Positions 1-7,605 of a stretch of DNA of 64,000 nucleotides are shown piece by piece (position 1 is the first letter of the stretch; every line of letters begins with the position of its first letter). This stretch comes from Phenylobacterium aquaticum. Its GTDB lineage: Bacteria; Pseudomonadota; Alphaproteobacteria; Caulobacterales; Caulobacteraceae. The stretch is taken from assembly GCA_947378305.1 (NCBI GenBank), contig CANCJJ010000005.1, positions 62,001 to 126,000 on the forward strand, given 5' to 3'. The notes beneath the pieces are model-generated. The model was not told the origin of the DNA, ran no database searches, and was given only the letters and a program-made list of their open reading frames with translations. The translations under genes and the position numbers were made by a program.

Positions 1-439
1 CGGCGGTTGAGGGAATGGCATTCAGGTCAACCGCAGCCGAACCCCGGCCGACAGAGCCATTGGTGTTGACCAGGGCTGTGACATGGCGCCGAGCGCCATT
101 GACGAGGACCAGGGTCTGGTCAGGGCCTTGGCCGCGCAGTGTGGCGGGGCGAATGGCATCGGTGCCGTCGGTGTTCGAGGGGCGTGCGAATGTGATGGAG
201 GGAACGGTCGCCGCGAGGGCGGTTGCCAGCTCCGTTGTGCCGCGCTGCTGCAGGGTCTGCGCAGAAATGACATCGACGGGGGCGAGACTTTCCAGCCGGG
301 TGCGGCCCTCTGTGCGGGTGCCCGTGACCACCAGCTCTTCGACGACACTTGCAGGCTTTGCTGTTTCGGCGGCCAGGGCCGAAGTTCCCGACAGGGCCAC
401 GAAGGACGCGGCCGATAAAAGGATGTGACGATAGTTCAT
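1..439 (-). CDS. TonB-dependent receptor, N-terminal part (cut by window start)
   Basis: This reading frame is open from an ATG at 439 to the window edge, about 146 codons, so only the N-terminus is seen. It begins with a signal peptide (basic MNYRH, hydrophobic stretch, ALAAE cleavage region), followed by a VVTGTR box and a plug domain with RGQGPDQTLVLVNGARRH and a GSAAVDLNAIP segment. These are typical of outer-membrane TonB-dependent receptors that import siderophores, cobalamin or glycans; the substrate cannot be inferred. The conserved GTRT/VDLNAIP pattern belongs to a subclass abundant in Caulobacterales and Sphingomonadales. The beta-barrel would lie outside the window. Family call is confident; function is not. 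Confidence 0.85.
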   Translation of the reverse strand, partial: MNYRHILLSAASFVALSGTSALAAETAKPASVVEELVVTGTRTEGRTRLESLAPVDVISAQTLQQRGTTELATALAATVPSITFARPSNTDGTDAIRPATLRGQGPDQTLVLVNGARRHVTALVNTNGSVGRGSAAVDLNAIPSTA

Positions 440-605
440 ATCTAGGTCTCCTCGAACAGTCGCCCATTAGGTCGGGCGCGTTGGGCGGGAAACTAGGGTG
501 CCTCGGCAGTAATGGCTGTCACATTTCTGCAACATTTGCGGCTGTTGCGCCTAATTTATTAGCGTCTTCCTTTGAAGTAAGCTCAATTATTAGTCGTTTT
601 GCCCA

Positions 606-640
606 AGAAAAAGGGCGTGATCCTCTCGGACCACGCCCCC
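606..640 (-). terminator. Rho-independent terminator after rplI
   Basis: A seven-base-pair stem (613-619 with 632-638), extended by three more pairs past a mismatch, has a short TCTC/GAGA loop. On the minus strand it is followed directly by a run of five T. It lies just past the rplI stop and would end the rpsF-rpsR-rplI transcript. Confidence 0.75.
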
Positions 641-665
641 AAATTTATTGATCAGATGCCTCCGA

Positions 666-1250
666 TCAGGATTCGACGTAATCACCTTCGTGAGACCCGG
701 CACCGCCCGCAAGCATGTCCTGAGCCGCTTCTTCCGCTGCAAGCCGGTCTTCTTCAAACTGGCTTTCGATGATGTTTTCACCGCGCGCCTGACGCTCGGC
801 TTCGTCTTCACTGCGGGCAATGTTCAGAACCACACTCACCGCGACTTCAGCATGCAGACGCACCTTCACATCATGCAGGCCGAGGGTCTTGATGGGCTTG
901 TCCAGGACAACCATCGAGCGTTCGATCTTGCCCCCGGCTGCATTGATGATGTCAGCGACATCACGTCCAGACACCGAACCGTAGAGTTGGCCGCTTTCGC
1001 CAGCCTGACGGATCAACATGTAACGGGTGCCGTCGAGCTTTTCCCCAGACTTGCCAGCCTGGTCCTTTGCCCGTTGGTTACGGGCCTCGATTTCAGCGCG
1101 CTGGGCCTCGAACACCTTCATGTTCCCGGCGTTCGCGCGAAGGGCCTTGTGAAGGGGCAGGAGATAGTTCCGGGCGTAGCCGTCTTTTACGACAACCACA
1201 TCGCCCAGGGCTCCACGGCCTTCAACGCGTTCAAGCAGAATGACTTTCAT
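666..1250 (-). CDS. rplI: 50S ribosomal protein L9
   Basis: The 194-residue protein begins MKVILLERVEGRGALGDVV and continues with VKDGYARNYLLP, the conserved N-terminal rRNA-binding domain of L9. A helical linker and a C-terminal domain (about residues 75-150) follow. L9 binds 23S rRNA near the L1 stalk and helps keep the reading frame. The acidic tail after residue 150 (ESQFEEDRLAAEEAAQ and onward) makes it longer than the roughly 150 residues of E. coli L9, as is common in alphaproteobacteria. It is the last gene of a minus-strand operon with rpsF and rpsR, 13 bases after rpsR. Confidence 0.97.
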   Translation of the reverse strand: MKVILLERVEGRGALGDVVVVKDGYARNYLLPLHKALRANAGNMKVFEAQRAEIEARNQRAKDQAGKSGEKLDGTRYMLIRQAGESGQLYGSVSGRDVADIINAAGGKIERSMVVLDKPIKTLGLHDVKVRLHAEVAVSVVLNIARSEDEAERQARGENIIESQFEEDRLAAEEAAQDMLAGGAGSHEGDYVES

Positions 1251-1263
1251 GATCCGCGCTCCC

Positions 1264-1521
1264 TTACTTCACGACGTAGGGCAGCAGGGCCAGAAAGCGG
1301 GCGCGCTTGATGGCCTTGGCCAACTCGCGTTGCTTCTTTGCCGAGACTGCGGTGATGCGGGACGGAACGATCTTGCCGCGCTCGGAAATATAGCGCTGAA
1401 GCAGTTTGACGTCCTTGTAGTCGATCTTCGGTGAGCCCGCTCCGGAGAAGGGGCAAACCTTGCGGCGACGGAAGAAGGGGCGACGGGCACCGGCGGCTGC
1501 GGTGGAGGTTTCGTCAGTCAT
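1264..1521 (-). CDS. rpsR: 30S ribosomal protein S18
   Basis: The 85-residue protein carries the S18 core: [15 protein letters not shown] near residues 13-27, then [19 protein letters not shown], and the basic [26 protein letters not shown] helix ending in FLALLPY. S18 binds the platform of the 30S subunit as a heterodimer with S6, whose gene lies 17 bases upstream. The N-terminal extension ([11 protein letters not shown]) is low complexity. The middle position of the rpsF-rpsR-rplI operon is the usual one. Confidence 0.97.
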   Translation of the reverse strand: MTDETSTAAAGARRPFFRRRKVCPFSGAGSPKIDYKDVKLLQRYISERGKIVPSRITAVSAKKQRELAKAIKRARFLALLPYVVK

Positions 1522-1538
1522 AATGATCCCTCCCTTTC

Positions 1539-1904
1539 CTAGTAGGTTTCTTCGCGGCGCGGTTCGCGCTCACGATCACGGTCGCGACGGGCGAGCACCG
1601 GGGACAGTTCCAGGTCGAGTTCCTCGACGCGGATTGTCAGAAAACGAAGCACATCTTCATTGATCGAAAGCTGACGTTCCATTTCCTTCATCGCGGCCGA
1701 CGGCGCGTCGATGGCGAGGAGGGAATAGTGGCCCTTCCGGTTCTTGTTGATGCGATAGGTCAGATTACGAAGACCCCAATATTCGATCTTGGCGACATTA
1801 CCGCCGAGTTCTTCAAGGGTGGTCTTGATCTGATCGTTCAGGGCTTCAGCCTGTTGCGGCGAGATGTCCTGCCGCGAAATAACAACGTGCTCGTAGAGCG
1901 CCAT
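1539..1904 (-). CDS. rpsF: 30S ribosomal protein S6
   Basis: The 121-residue protein starts [18 protein letters not shown] and contains the ferredoxin-like S6 fold with [19 protein letters not shown] near residues 44-62. The ATG at 1904 was chosen over an in-frame start 33 bases upstream because MALYEH matches the family start and an AAAGGA ribosome-binding site lies just before it. The charged tail ([14 protein letters not shown]) is typical of alphaproteobacterial S6. First gene of the rpsF-rpsR-rplI operon, preceded by a hairpin that may be an autoregulatory site. Confidence 0.97.
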   Translation of the reverse strand: MALYEHVVISRQDISPQQAEALNDQIKTTLEELGGNVAKIEYWGLRNLTYRINKNRKGHYSLLAIDAPSAAMKEMERQLSINEDVLRFLTIRVEELDLELSPVLARRDRDREREPRREETY

Positions 1905-1935
1905 GTGTCCTTTTCCCAATATGGAGGGCGGCGTC

Positions 1936-1959
1936 ATCCCTGGCGGGTAAACCAGGGAT
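1936..1959 (-). promoter_or_regulatory. Leader hairpin upstream of rpsF, candidate S6:S18 binding site
   Basis: An eight-base perfect inverted repeat (1936-1943 with 1952-1959) encloses an eight-base loop that reads TTTACCCG on the transcribed minus strand. It sits 32 bases before the rpsF start codon. In many bacteria S6:S18 represses its own operon by binding a leader hairpin with an exposed CCG next to a stem. The stem and the CCG are visible here; the function is inferred. Confidence 0.4.
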
Positions 1960-2116
1960 TACGATGGATCCGGCGCGAGGCGGACGAGAGGTTCCCGTCC
2001 CTTTGACATTCCGTGCGCAAGACCGCCTTCCGAAGAAGATCGCGGCTGATACGGGATAAAGCCCTGAATAGCAAGCCAGTCAGGACTTTAAGGACCCCGC
2101 AAAAGGCAAATCAGGC

Positions 2117-2680
2117 CTATTTCGCCTTGGACGTCTTCCAGGCCTTTACGGCATTCAAGGTCTGGCTCACGTGGTCATTGGCGTCGAGATTGTCATAAGC
2201 GTGGATGACGGTTCCATCCGGCGCGATGACATAGGATGTCCGCCCCGACATGCCAGGCATTGCGACGCCCTTGAAGGCGAGCGGCGCGTCATACTTCTTC
2301 GCAATGACGGCGCTTGGGTCTGCGGCCACCGGGAACTTCCCGCCGCAACGCTCGGTATCCTTCGAAAACTCTGCGAGTCGCTCGACCTTGCCCGCCGTCA
2401 CGCCAATGACCGTGGCCCCGCTGGCCTTGAAGTCGTCAATGGCCTCGGAGAAAAGGTGGGCTTCAAGGTTACAGCCCGCGGTGTAGGCCGACGGGAAGAA
2501 ATAAAGCACAACGGGCCCCTTCTTCAGGCCATCTGCCAGCTTGTAATTAAAGGGCTGACCCGCCAGAAACGCCGGAGCAGTGAAATCCGGGGCCTTCGCG
2601 CCCTTTGCGAGCATGGCCAGGGCAGGGGACGCGGTAATGGCCAGAACTGAGGCCACGGAGAGAGCGACGATGCGGTTCAT
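2117..2680 (-). CDS. Exported peroxiredoxin (BCP/PrxQ-like)
   Basis: The 187-residue protein begins with a signal peptide (MNRIVALSVASVLAITASPALA), so it should act in the periplasm. The rest is a thioredoxin-fold AhpC/TSA domain: GAKAPDFTAP near 27-36, VVLYFFPSAYTAGCNLE with the peroxidatic cysteine at about residue 70, and a late SYVIAPDGTVIHAYDN strand pair. It would reduce hydrogen peroxide or organic peroxides. The ATG at 2680 follows a GGAGG site with ideal spacing; an in-frame ATG five codons upstream is less likely. It is divergent from purC. Exported BCP-like proteins are common in Caulobacterales; the reductant is unknown. Confidence 0.88.
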   Translation of the reverse strand: MNRIVALSVASVLAITASPALAMLAKGAKAPDFTAPAFLAGQPFNYKLADGLKKGPVVLYFFPSAYTAGCNLEAHLFSEAIDDFKASGATVIGVTAGKVERLAEFSKDTERCGGKFPVAADPSAVIAKKYDAPLAFKGVAMPGMSGRTSYVIAPDGTVIHAYDNLDANDHVSQTLNAVKAWKTSKAK

Positions 2681-2773
2681 AGGGAAATCCTCCATTTCGT
2701 CCTGTATACGCTAAATCTGCGGGATATGTCTCGCGTGGAAGTTAAGTTGTAACGAGTTTTTAGAGGAGTTCCG

Positions 2774-3733
2774 ATGACGTTTGCGGCTCTGCCCCAGGTC
2801 TTGGTCGATATCGATATCCCGGAACTGCCCAACCACTATCGCGGCAAGGTGCGGGATAACTACGACCTGCCTGATGGTCGCCGGATCATCATCGCCTCGG
2901 ATCGCCTTTCGGCCTTTGACCGTATCCTGGCCGCGATCCCCGGGAAGGGCCAGGTTCTGACCCAAACCGCGCGCTTCTGGTTCGAGGAAACAGCCGACAT
3001 CTGCGCAAATCACGTCCTCGCCTATCCAGACCCCAATGTGGTGGTCGGTCAGAGGCTGGATATTCTCCCCGTGGAGATTGTGGTGCGTGACTATCTCGCT
3101 GGCACGACCGGTACGTCGGTTCTGACCCTTTACAAGCAGGGCGTGCGGGAGATGTACGGGGTTAGGTTCCCTGACGGACTAAAGGACAATCAGCAGCTTC
3201 CGTCCCCGATCATTACGCCCACCTCCAAGGCCTTCGATGGTGGGCATGATGAGCCCTTGAGTCCGGCCCAAATCCTGGAGCAGGGCCTGCTGACGGCCGC
3301 CCAGTGGGACGAGGTGTCTGCCCATGCTCTTGCCTTGTTCGCGCGCGGTCAGGCCATTGCAAGCCAGCGCGGGCTTATCCTGGTAGACACAAAATACGAA
3401 TTTGGCCTGGATCCTGAGGGGCGGGTGGTTCTGGCGGATGAAATCCACACGCCTGACTCCAGCCGATACTGGTTTGCGCAGTCCTATCGGGAGCGCTTCG
3501 CCGCAGGGCAGCGACCTGAGAGTTTCGATAAGGACTTTGTCCGGAGTTGGGTTGCCGAACGCTGCGACCCCTATGTTGATCCAATACCCGACATCCCGGC
3601 TGAAATTATCGCCGAGACCTCAGGGGTCTATATTCGGGCCTTTGAAACCATTACCGGGCAGACTTTTACGCCGGCGATTGAAACCGAACCCCTGATCGAT
3701 CGGATAAGACGCAACCTTTCGAGTTATTTTTGA
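2774..3733 (+). CDS. purC: Phosphoribosylaminoimidazole-succinocarboxamide synthase
   Basis: This 319-residue protein is a SAICAR synthetase, the purine pathway step that joins aspartate to CAIR using [15 protein letters not shown] near residue 20 is the ATP-binding start, followed by [28 protein letters not shown], and [31 protein letters not shown], the catalytic core. It is the long form of PurC (about 320 residues rather than 240) found in alphaproteobacteria and eukaryote-like lineages. A GAGGAG site precedes the ATG. The next gene starts four bases after its stop. Confidence 0.96.
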   Translation: MTFAALPQVLVDIDIPELPNHYRGKVRDNYDLPDGRRIIIASDRLSAFDRILAAIPGKGQVLTQTARFWFEETADICANHVLAYPDPNVVVGQRLDILPVEIVVRDYLAGTTGTSVLTLYKQGVREMYGVRFPDGLKDNQQLPSPIITPTSKAFDGGHDEPLSPAQILEQGLLTAAQWDEVSAHALALFARGQAIASQRGLILVDTKYEFGLDPEGRVVLADEIHTPDSSRYWFAQSYRERFAAGQRPESFDKDFVRSWVAERCDPYVDPIPDIPAEIIAETSGVYIRAFETITGQTFTPAIETEPLIDRIRRNLSSYF

Positions 3734-3737
3734 ATCC

Positions 3738-4535
3738 ATGACAAATCAGCCCTTCTTTGTCCTCGATGGGGACCAATATCTGCCACAGGCCTCGGGCCGT
3801 GGACCCTGGAATCCGAATTCCCTGCATGGCCGGGTGGTTATCGGTGTCATGGGGCATGCCCTGGAAACCGCCTTTGGGGATCCAGACTTCATGCCCGCCC
3901 GACTGACGGTCGATATGTATCGGCTGCCGGGTTTCGAGCCGATGGAGATCAAGACGCGCTTGATCCGCGAGGGCGGCCGAATTCGTATGGCCGAGGCGGA
4001 GCTGTTTTCAGGCGGCGTGAGTTCGGCAAAGGCCAGTTGCCAGTTTCTCCGCAAAACCGAAGACCCGCCCGGAAAGGTCTGGACCCCGCCCGGCTGGGAT
4101 GTGCCCCTGCCGCAGGATATTCCTCCGCCCGACCCTGGCACGACGCCAATGGGGCGCATGTGGGCCACGCGGAACATTGCCGGGGGTTTTGGTGTTCAGG
4201 GATCTCGCAGAATGTGGATGAGCGAAGTTCGTGAACTTGTGGCCGGCCAGGCTCTGACACCCTTCCAGCGCGTGGCTGTGGCCTCTGATTTCTGCAGTCC
4301 TTTTGCCAATGCCTCCTACGATCAGGGGCTTGGCTACATAAATACCGATGTGACGGTTTACATTAGCCGACTTCCTGTCGGGGAATGGATCGGCTTTGAA
4401 TCCGTAAATCACACGAGTGCGCAGGGCGTAGCCATCGGGACATGCTGGCTACACGATATCGACGGGCCTATCGGGACAGCGAGTTGCGCCGCCCTTGCCC
4501 AGCGTCGAGCCCCGCCTAAACCGCCCGTTCAGTAG
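3738..4535 (+). CDS. Acyl-CoA thioesterase-like double hotdog protein
   Basis: The 265-residue protein resembles the thioesterase superfamily with two hotdog folds. The first half contains NSLHGRVVIGVMGHALE near 27-43 and PARLTVDMYRLPGFEPMEIKT; the second contains FQRVAVASDFCSPFAN and VTVYISRLPVGEWIGFES near 200-240, followed by a short IGTCWLHD strand. This layout matches TesB-like thioesterases and related acyl-CoA-binding proteins; the substrate is not predictable. It follows purC by four bases with no clear ribosome-binding site, suggesting translational coupling. Its end overlaps the convergent downstream gene by seven bases. Confidence 0.7.
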   Translation: MTNQPFFVLDGDQYLPQASGRGPWNPNSLHGRVVIGVMGHALETAFGDPDFMPARLTVDMYRLPGFEPMEIKTRLIREGGRIRMAEAELFSGGVSSAKASCQFLRKTEDPPGKVWTPPGWDVPLPQDIPPPDPGTTPMGRMWATRNIAGGFGVQGSRRMWMSEVRELVAGQALTPFQRVAVASDFCSPFANASYDQGLGYINTDVTVYISRLPVGEWIGFESVNHTSAQGVAIGTCWLHDIDGPIGTASCAALAQRRAPPKPPVQ

Positions 4536-5098
4536 GCGGCCAGATCCGGGTCCAGAACCTGACCCGGGTCGAGCTGGACCCCGAAACTGTTCAGCATCAT
4601 GGACACCTGTGTGTACTGGCCCACGGTGAAAACAACATCCATACATTGCTTGTCGGTGAAGCTGCCCTTCAGGACTGCCCAGGTCGGATCGGTGATGAAC
4701 TGATCGTGGTGAAGCTCGTCAGCCGCCTGAAGCAGGGCCTTGTCTGCCTCTGACCAGTCTGGCGCATTTGGTCCCAGTTTAATCCGTGCGATCTCTGCCT
4801 CTGTCAGACCATCCCGCTTGCCGATTTCGACATGCTGGGTCCACTCATAGCCTGATCGGCACAGGAATCCGATCCGAAGGATCAGGAGTTCACGTTGTCT
4901 TGGCGGCAGGTCGTTTCGCCGGGATAGGACATAATTGCCCCAGGATAGAAAGGCCTTCGCGGCCTTCGGGGCCCGTGCAAGCGTCCGGAAGATATTGAGG
5001 ACACGTCCTGTTGCTGCCATCGGGGCCAGGACCTCAGCTTGATCCGGCGTAAGGTTAGCATCCTGCAGGGGCGAAATTCGGGGATCGGTCAGGCGCAT
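4529..5098 (-). CDS. Carboxymuconolactone decarboxylase family (AhpD-like) protein
   Basis: The 189-residue protein is mostly helical and carries the AhpD/CMD core: LPPRQRELLILRIGFLCRSGYEWTQH near residues 65-88, followed by GLTEAEIARIKLG and ADKALLQAADELHHD. In AhpD the core has a redox CxxC; here a single cysteine (FLCRSGYEWTQH) replaces it, as in the larger group of CMD proteins of unknown reaction. It may be a hydroperoxide- or lactone-handling enzyme, but the substrate cannot be told. Convergent with the thioesterase-like gene with a seven-base overlap. Confidence 0.8.
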   Translation of the reverse strand: MRLTDPRISPLQDANLTPDQAEVLAPMAATGRVLNIFRTLARAPKAAKAFLSWGNYVLSRRNDLPPRQRELLILRIGFLCRSGYEWTQHVEIGKRDGLTEAEIARIKLGPNAPDWSEADKALLQAADELHHDQFITDPTWAVLKGSFTDKQCMDVVFTVGQYTQVSMMLNSFGVQLDPGQVLDPDLAAY

Positions 5099-5120
5099 GA
5101 TTTTGCGGGCTCGCTGGGTC

Positions 5121-5252
5121 TTAGCTTCTCAGGATCATGGGCACCATTTGCACCAGAACCAGAAGTCCGAGCGCTATGATGACAATTCGGCCGAATAAAC
5201 GGTTACGGCGGATGCGGGCGATTTCAGCAGGATCTAACTCGGGGACGGACAT
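5121..5252 (-). CDS. 43-residue single-pass membrane protein, unknown
   Basis: A short open frame runs from ATG at 5252 to TAA at 5121, 43 codons. It begins MSVPELDPAEIARIRRNRLF and continues with a hydrophobic helix at about residues 22-41 (IVIIALGLLVLVQMVPMI). The basic RIRRNR before the helix suggests the N-terminus stays in the cytoplasm. A GGAAAG site lies eight bases before the ATG. It sits alone between the AhpD-like gene and the cold-shock gene on the same strand. I recognise no family. Codon choice is in keeping with its neighbours, so a real small gene is likely but unproven. Confidence 0.5.
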   Translation of the reverse strand: MSVPELDPAEIARIRRNRLFGRIVIIALGLLVLVQMVPMILRS

Positions 5253-5299
5253 GAACTAACTTTCCGGGATATTCGGCATGTTACAGACGTTAAACTACG

Positions 5300-5331
5300 A
5301 AAAAGGGGCCGACGCCATGGGCGTCGACCCC
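5300..5331 (-). terminator. Terminator of the cold-shock gene
   Basis: A twelve-position stem with one mismatch (5305-5316 with 5320-5331) closes a three-base loop. On the minus strand it is followed by five T. It lies about 50 bases beyond the stop of the cold-shock gene. A second hairpin without a T tract (5349-5355 with 5361-5367) lies between. Confidence 0.7.
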
Positions 5332-5380
5332 TAATTTTGTGGGCTAGGCCTGCCCGGGAAGGGCAGGTCGGCCTGACGTC

Positions 5381-5590
5381 TTAGGCCGAACGAAGTTGGA
5401 CGGCGCTTTCCTTGCCGGAACGCTGGTCGCGCTCCAGTTCGTAGGAAATCGTCTGACCTTCGTGGAGACCGTTCAGGTCGGAGCGCTCAACTGCGGAAAT
5501 ATGGACGAAAACGTCCTTGCCGCCGTCTTGCGGTTGGATGAAGCCGAAGCCCTTGGTGGTGTTGAACCATTTAACAGTGCCGGTAGCCAT
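5381..5590 (-). CDS. Cold-shock domain protein (CspA family)
   Basis: The 69-residue protein begins MATGTVKWFNTTKGFGFIQP and includes KDVFVHISAVERSD, the RNP1 (KGFGFI) and RNP2 (VFVHI) motifs of the single cold-shock domain. Such proteins bind single-stranded RNA and melt secondary structure. The ATG at 5590 was chosen over an in-frame start 75 bases upstream because MATGTVKWF is the family start and GGAGG precedes it. A GC-rich hairpin just upstream and an AT-rich region beyond suggest a long leader, as is known for cspA. Which csp paralogue it is cannot be decided. Confidence 0.95.
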   Translation of the reverse strand: MATGTVKWFNTTKGFGFIQPQDGGKDVFVHISAVERSDLNGLHEGQTISYELERDQRSGKESAVQLRSA

Positions 5591-5980
5591 TTTAAAGCCT
5601 CCGTTAGAGTGCGAAACCCCCGGAAGAGCCCGGGGGACATCGAATCTGAAAAGTTCGGCTTTCAAACATCTCGAGTTATCGAGTTGGCTTAGTCAGCGTT
5701 GCGCAGCAGAGATCGATAGAGCCCATATAGTTTGTATCGGAGCACATTACTAGAGACCCTTGCGTGGGGGGCGCTGTATTTGGATAAAATTGATCTACCT
5801 CCGGTTTTTTTGTCGGGGAGATTTTTGGCGCGACGGGACTATTCGGCACATTTACCTGTGAATGGCGGCGGAAAAGGCGCATGACTATTTCGCGACAATA
5901 GGTCCTGGTCGTATCTAACGCCTCGCGAAATGGCTTCGGTCTCCATGGACCGGCAGTTCCCGCGTAGAGAGAGAAGCACC
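5591..5980. other. Intergenic region, probable cold-shock leader
   Basis: This 390-base gap between the divergent cold-shock gene and the next small gene holds no gene I can support. A seven-base-pair GC-rich hairpin (5617-5623 with 5630-5636) would lie in the cold-shock mRNA 27 bases before its start codon. A TATATG (minus strand, 5724-5729) could be a -10 element giving a leader near 125 bases. The stretch 5740-5860 is AT-rich compared with its surroundings. An open frame on the minus strand here lacks a ribosome-binding site. Confidence 0.45.
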
Positions 5981-6238
5981 ATGCGTCCGAAATCCTCAAC
6001 CCCAGCGTCCTCCCGGGAATCTGTCACCATCCTGCGAGACCAGGTGATCCGCGCCCTGGCAGACGGGGTCGACAAGCGGAGCCTCGTTCTTCATCTGACG
6101 GCGCGCGATGATTCTGCCCTCAAGCGTCATCCAGACATCGCGATTTCCGAAATCGAATTTAAAGACGGTGAAACCCATTTCATGGGCATTCGGGTGGAAA
6201 AGGCCGAGGTGAGCCAACTCCAGCAGGTCGAAGCCTAA
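5981..6238 (+). CDS. Small conserved-looking protein of unknown function
   Basis: An 85-residue protein starts MRPKSSTPASSRESVTILRDQ at 5981, after a purine-rich GAGAGAGAAG stretch. It has an N-terminal helix (VTILRDQVIRALADGVDK) and a segment ISEIEFKDGETHFMGIRVE that looks like a beta hairpin. No family is recognised. An alternative in-frame start exists 51 bases upstream but would lack a binding site. It is followed by another small gene on the same strand 52 bases on. The third-position GC bias matches that of neighbouring coding genes, which supports a real gene. Confidence 0.6.
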   Translation: MRPKSSTPASSRESVTILRDQVIRALADGVDKRSLVLHLTARDDSALKRHPDIAISEIEFKDGETHFMGIRVEKAEVSQLQQVEA

Positions 6239-6290
6239 TCGTTTTCGTTTGCTTGATATTTTCGTATTTTTTGAAGAGTGAGATAGCCAG

Positions 6291-6503
6291 ATGGGCATGC
6301 GACCAGCTCTGCCTAGAAAGTTGTTTAAGGTCGGCCCGCTTGGAACTGGCTGGGCCGTTCAATGTGATGACGAGGCTCATGAATCCTTCGACACGAAGGA
6401 AGAGGCTCGCGCGGCGGCCAACAAGCAGGCCCGGGCCTGTCAGGATGCCGGAACTCCATGTCGCGTCGAAGTTCGTGGCGAACTTGGTTATGCTGGCTCC
6501 TGA
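6291..6503 (+). CDS. Small protein, possibly DUF2188-like
   Basis: A 70-residue protein with the pattern GWAVQCDDEAHESFDTKEEA followed by an alanine-rich helix and CRVEVRGELG. The order strand, strand, helix with a TKEEA box, strand is what is seen in the small DUF2188 domain, whose role is unknown. The start could be at 6291 or at a second ATG two codons on. It lies between the previous orphan and fabD and is on the same strand, but the 146-base gap before fabD suggests separate transcription. Family assignment is tentative. Confidence 0.55.
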   Translation: MGMRPALPRKLFKVGPLGTGWAVQCDDEAHESFDTKEEARAAANKQARACQDAGTPCRVEVRGELGYAGS

Positions 6504-6649
6504 CGCTGGCCCCTGACGCTGGATCGTGACCTCGTGGGCTGGCTGGACGAATAGGGGTCGGCGTGACCTTGCCGCCTGGGCTCTAATCCCCTAACCCTCC
6601 CGTCATCGATGACAACCGGACGGATACGTCCGAGCCAGGGAGCGTCCAC

Positions 6650-7594
6650 ATGAGTCTTGCCTTTCTTTTTCCGGGACAAGGCAGCCAGGCCATTGGCATG
6701 GGGGCGGATCTCGCCCAGGCATTTCCGGCTGCCCGAGAGGTCTTTCAAGAAGTTGATGATGCCCTGGGCCAGAACCTCTCGGCCTTGATGTGGAATGGTC
6801 CCGAGGATCAGCTTACCCTGACGGAGAATGCCCAGCCCGCCTTGATGGCTGTCAGCCTGGCTGTGGCTCGAACCCTGGAAACCGCCTTCGGTATTGGTAT
6901 TGACCGGGTCAGCTTCGTCGCCGGGCACTCACTTGGCGAGTATTCTGCCCTCGCTGCCGCGGGCGCAATCAGTCTGGCCGATACCGCAAGACTTCTAAAG
7001 CTGCGGGGCCAGGCCATGCAGAGGGCCGTTCCTGTGGGGGAGGGGGCCATGGCCTCCCTGATCGGTCCCAAGTCTGACGTCGCCCTGGCCGAGGCTGCTG
7101 CGGCGGCGGGTTCGGCTGTCGGTGTTTGCGTGGTTGCCAACGATAATAATGCCGGAAATGTTGTGATCTCCGGGGCAAAGGCCGCGGTCGACCTTGCGAT
7201 CGAAAAGGCCAAGGAGCTCGGGGCCCGGGCGATTCCGCTGAATGTTTCAGCCCCGTTTCATTGCCCCCTAATGCAGCCCGCCGCTGAGGAAATGGCGAGG
7301 GCCCTTGAATCCGCGATCATATTGGCCCCGCGTGCGCCCTTGGTTGCCAATGTGACCGCAATGCCGACCCTGGATCCCGACCTCATCCGTAGATTGCTTG
7401 TCGAACAGGTCACGGGCCGGGTCAGGTGGCGCGAGAGCATGATCTGGCTCGGAACCGACGGCGGTGTGACCCGTTTTGCCGAGGTGGGGGCCGGCAAGGT
7501 ACTGTCGGGCATGGCGAAACGAATCGTGCCCGATGCCGAGGCCATGCCCCTGAATACACCGGCTGACCTCGAAGCCTTTGCCAAGAGCCTCTGA
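6650..7594 (+). CDS. fabD: Malonyl-CoA:ACP transacylase
   Basis: The 314-residue protein begins with LAFLFPGQGSQAIGMG and carries the GHSLGEYSALAAAG nucleophile elbow with Ser94; His204 in the NVSAPFHCPLM segment completes the catalytic pair. FabD moves malonyl groups from CoA to ACP to feed type II fatty acid synthesis. Length and motif spacing match E. coli FabD. It opens a fab cluster: fabG starts 11 bases later, followed by acpP and fabF. A GGGAG site precedes the ATG. Confidence 0.96.
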   Translation: MSLAFLFPGQGSQAIGMGADLAQAFPAAREVFQEVDDALGQNLSALMWNGPEDQLTLTENAQPALMAVSLAVARTLETAFGIGIDRVSFVAGHSLGEYSALAAAGAISLADTARLLKLRGQAMQRAVPVGEGAMASLIGPKSDVALAEAAAAAGSAVGVCVVANDNNAGNVVISGAKAAVDLAIEKAKELGARAIPLNVSAPFHCPLMQPAAEEMARALESAIILAPRAPLVANVTAMPTLDPDLIRRLLVEQVTGRVRWRESMIWLGTDGGVTRFAEVGAGKVLSGMAKRIVPDAEAMPLNTPADLEAFAKSL

Positions 7595-7605
7595 AGGAGT
7601 TCATC

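Noticed and set aside
5676..5999. A 107-codon minus-strand frame in the gap upstream of the cold-shock gene
   Set aside because: It has no ribosome-binding site at any start, low-quality sequence with no domain, and overlaps the start of the more credible plus-strand gene at 5981.
6505..6530. Direct repeat of CCTGACGCTGG after the small gene at 6291
   Set aside because: Only two imperfect copies; no sign of a regulator site or mobile element ends.
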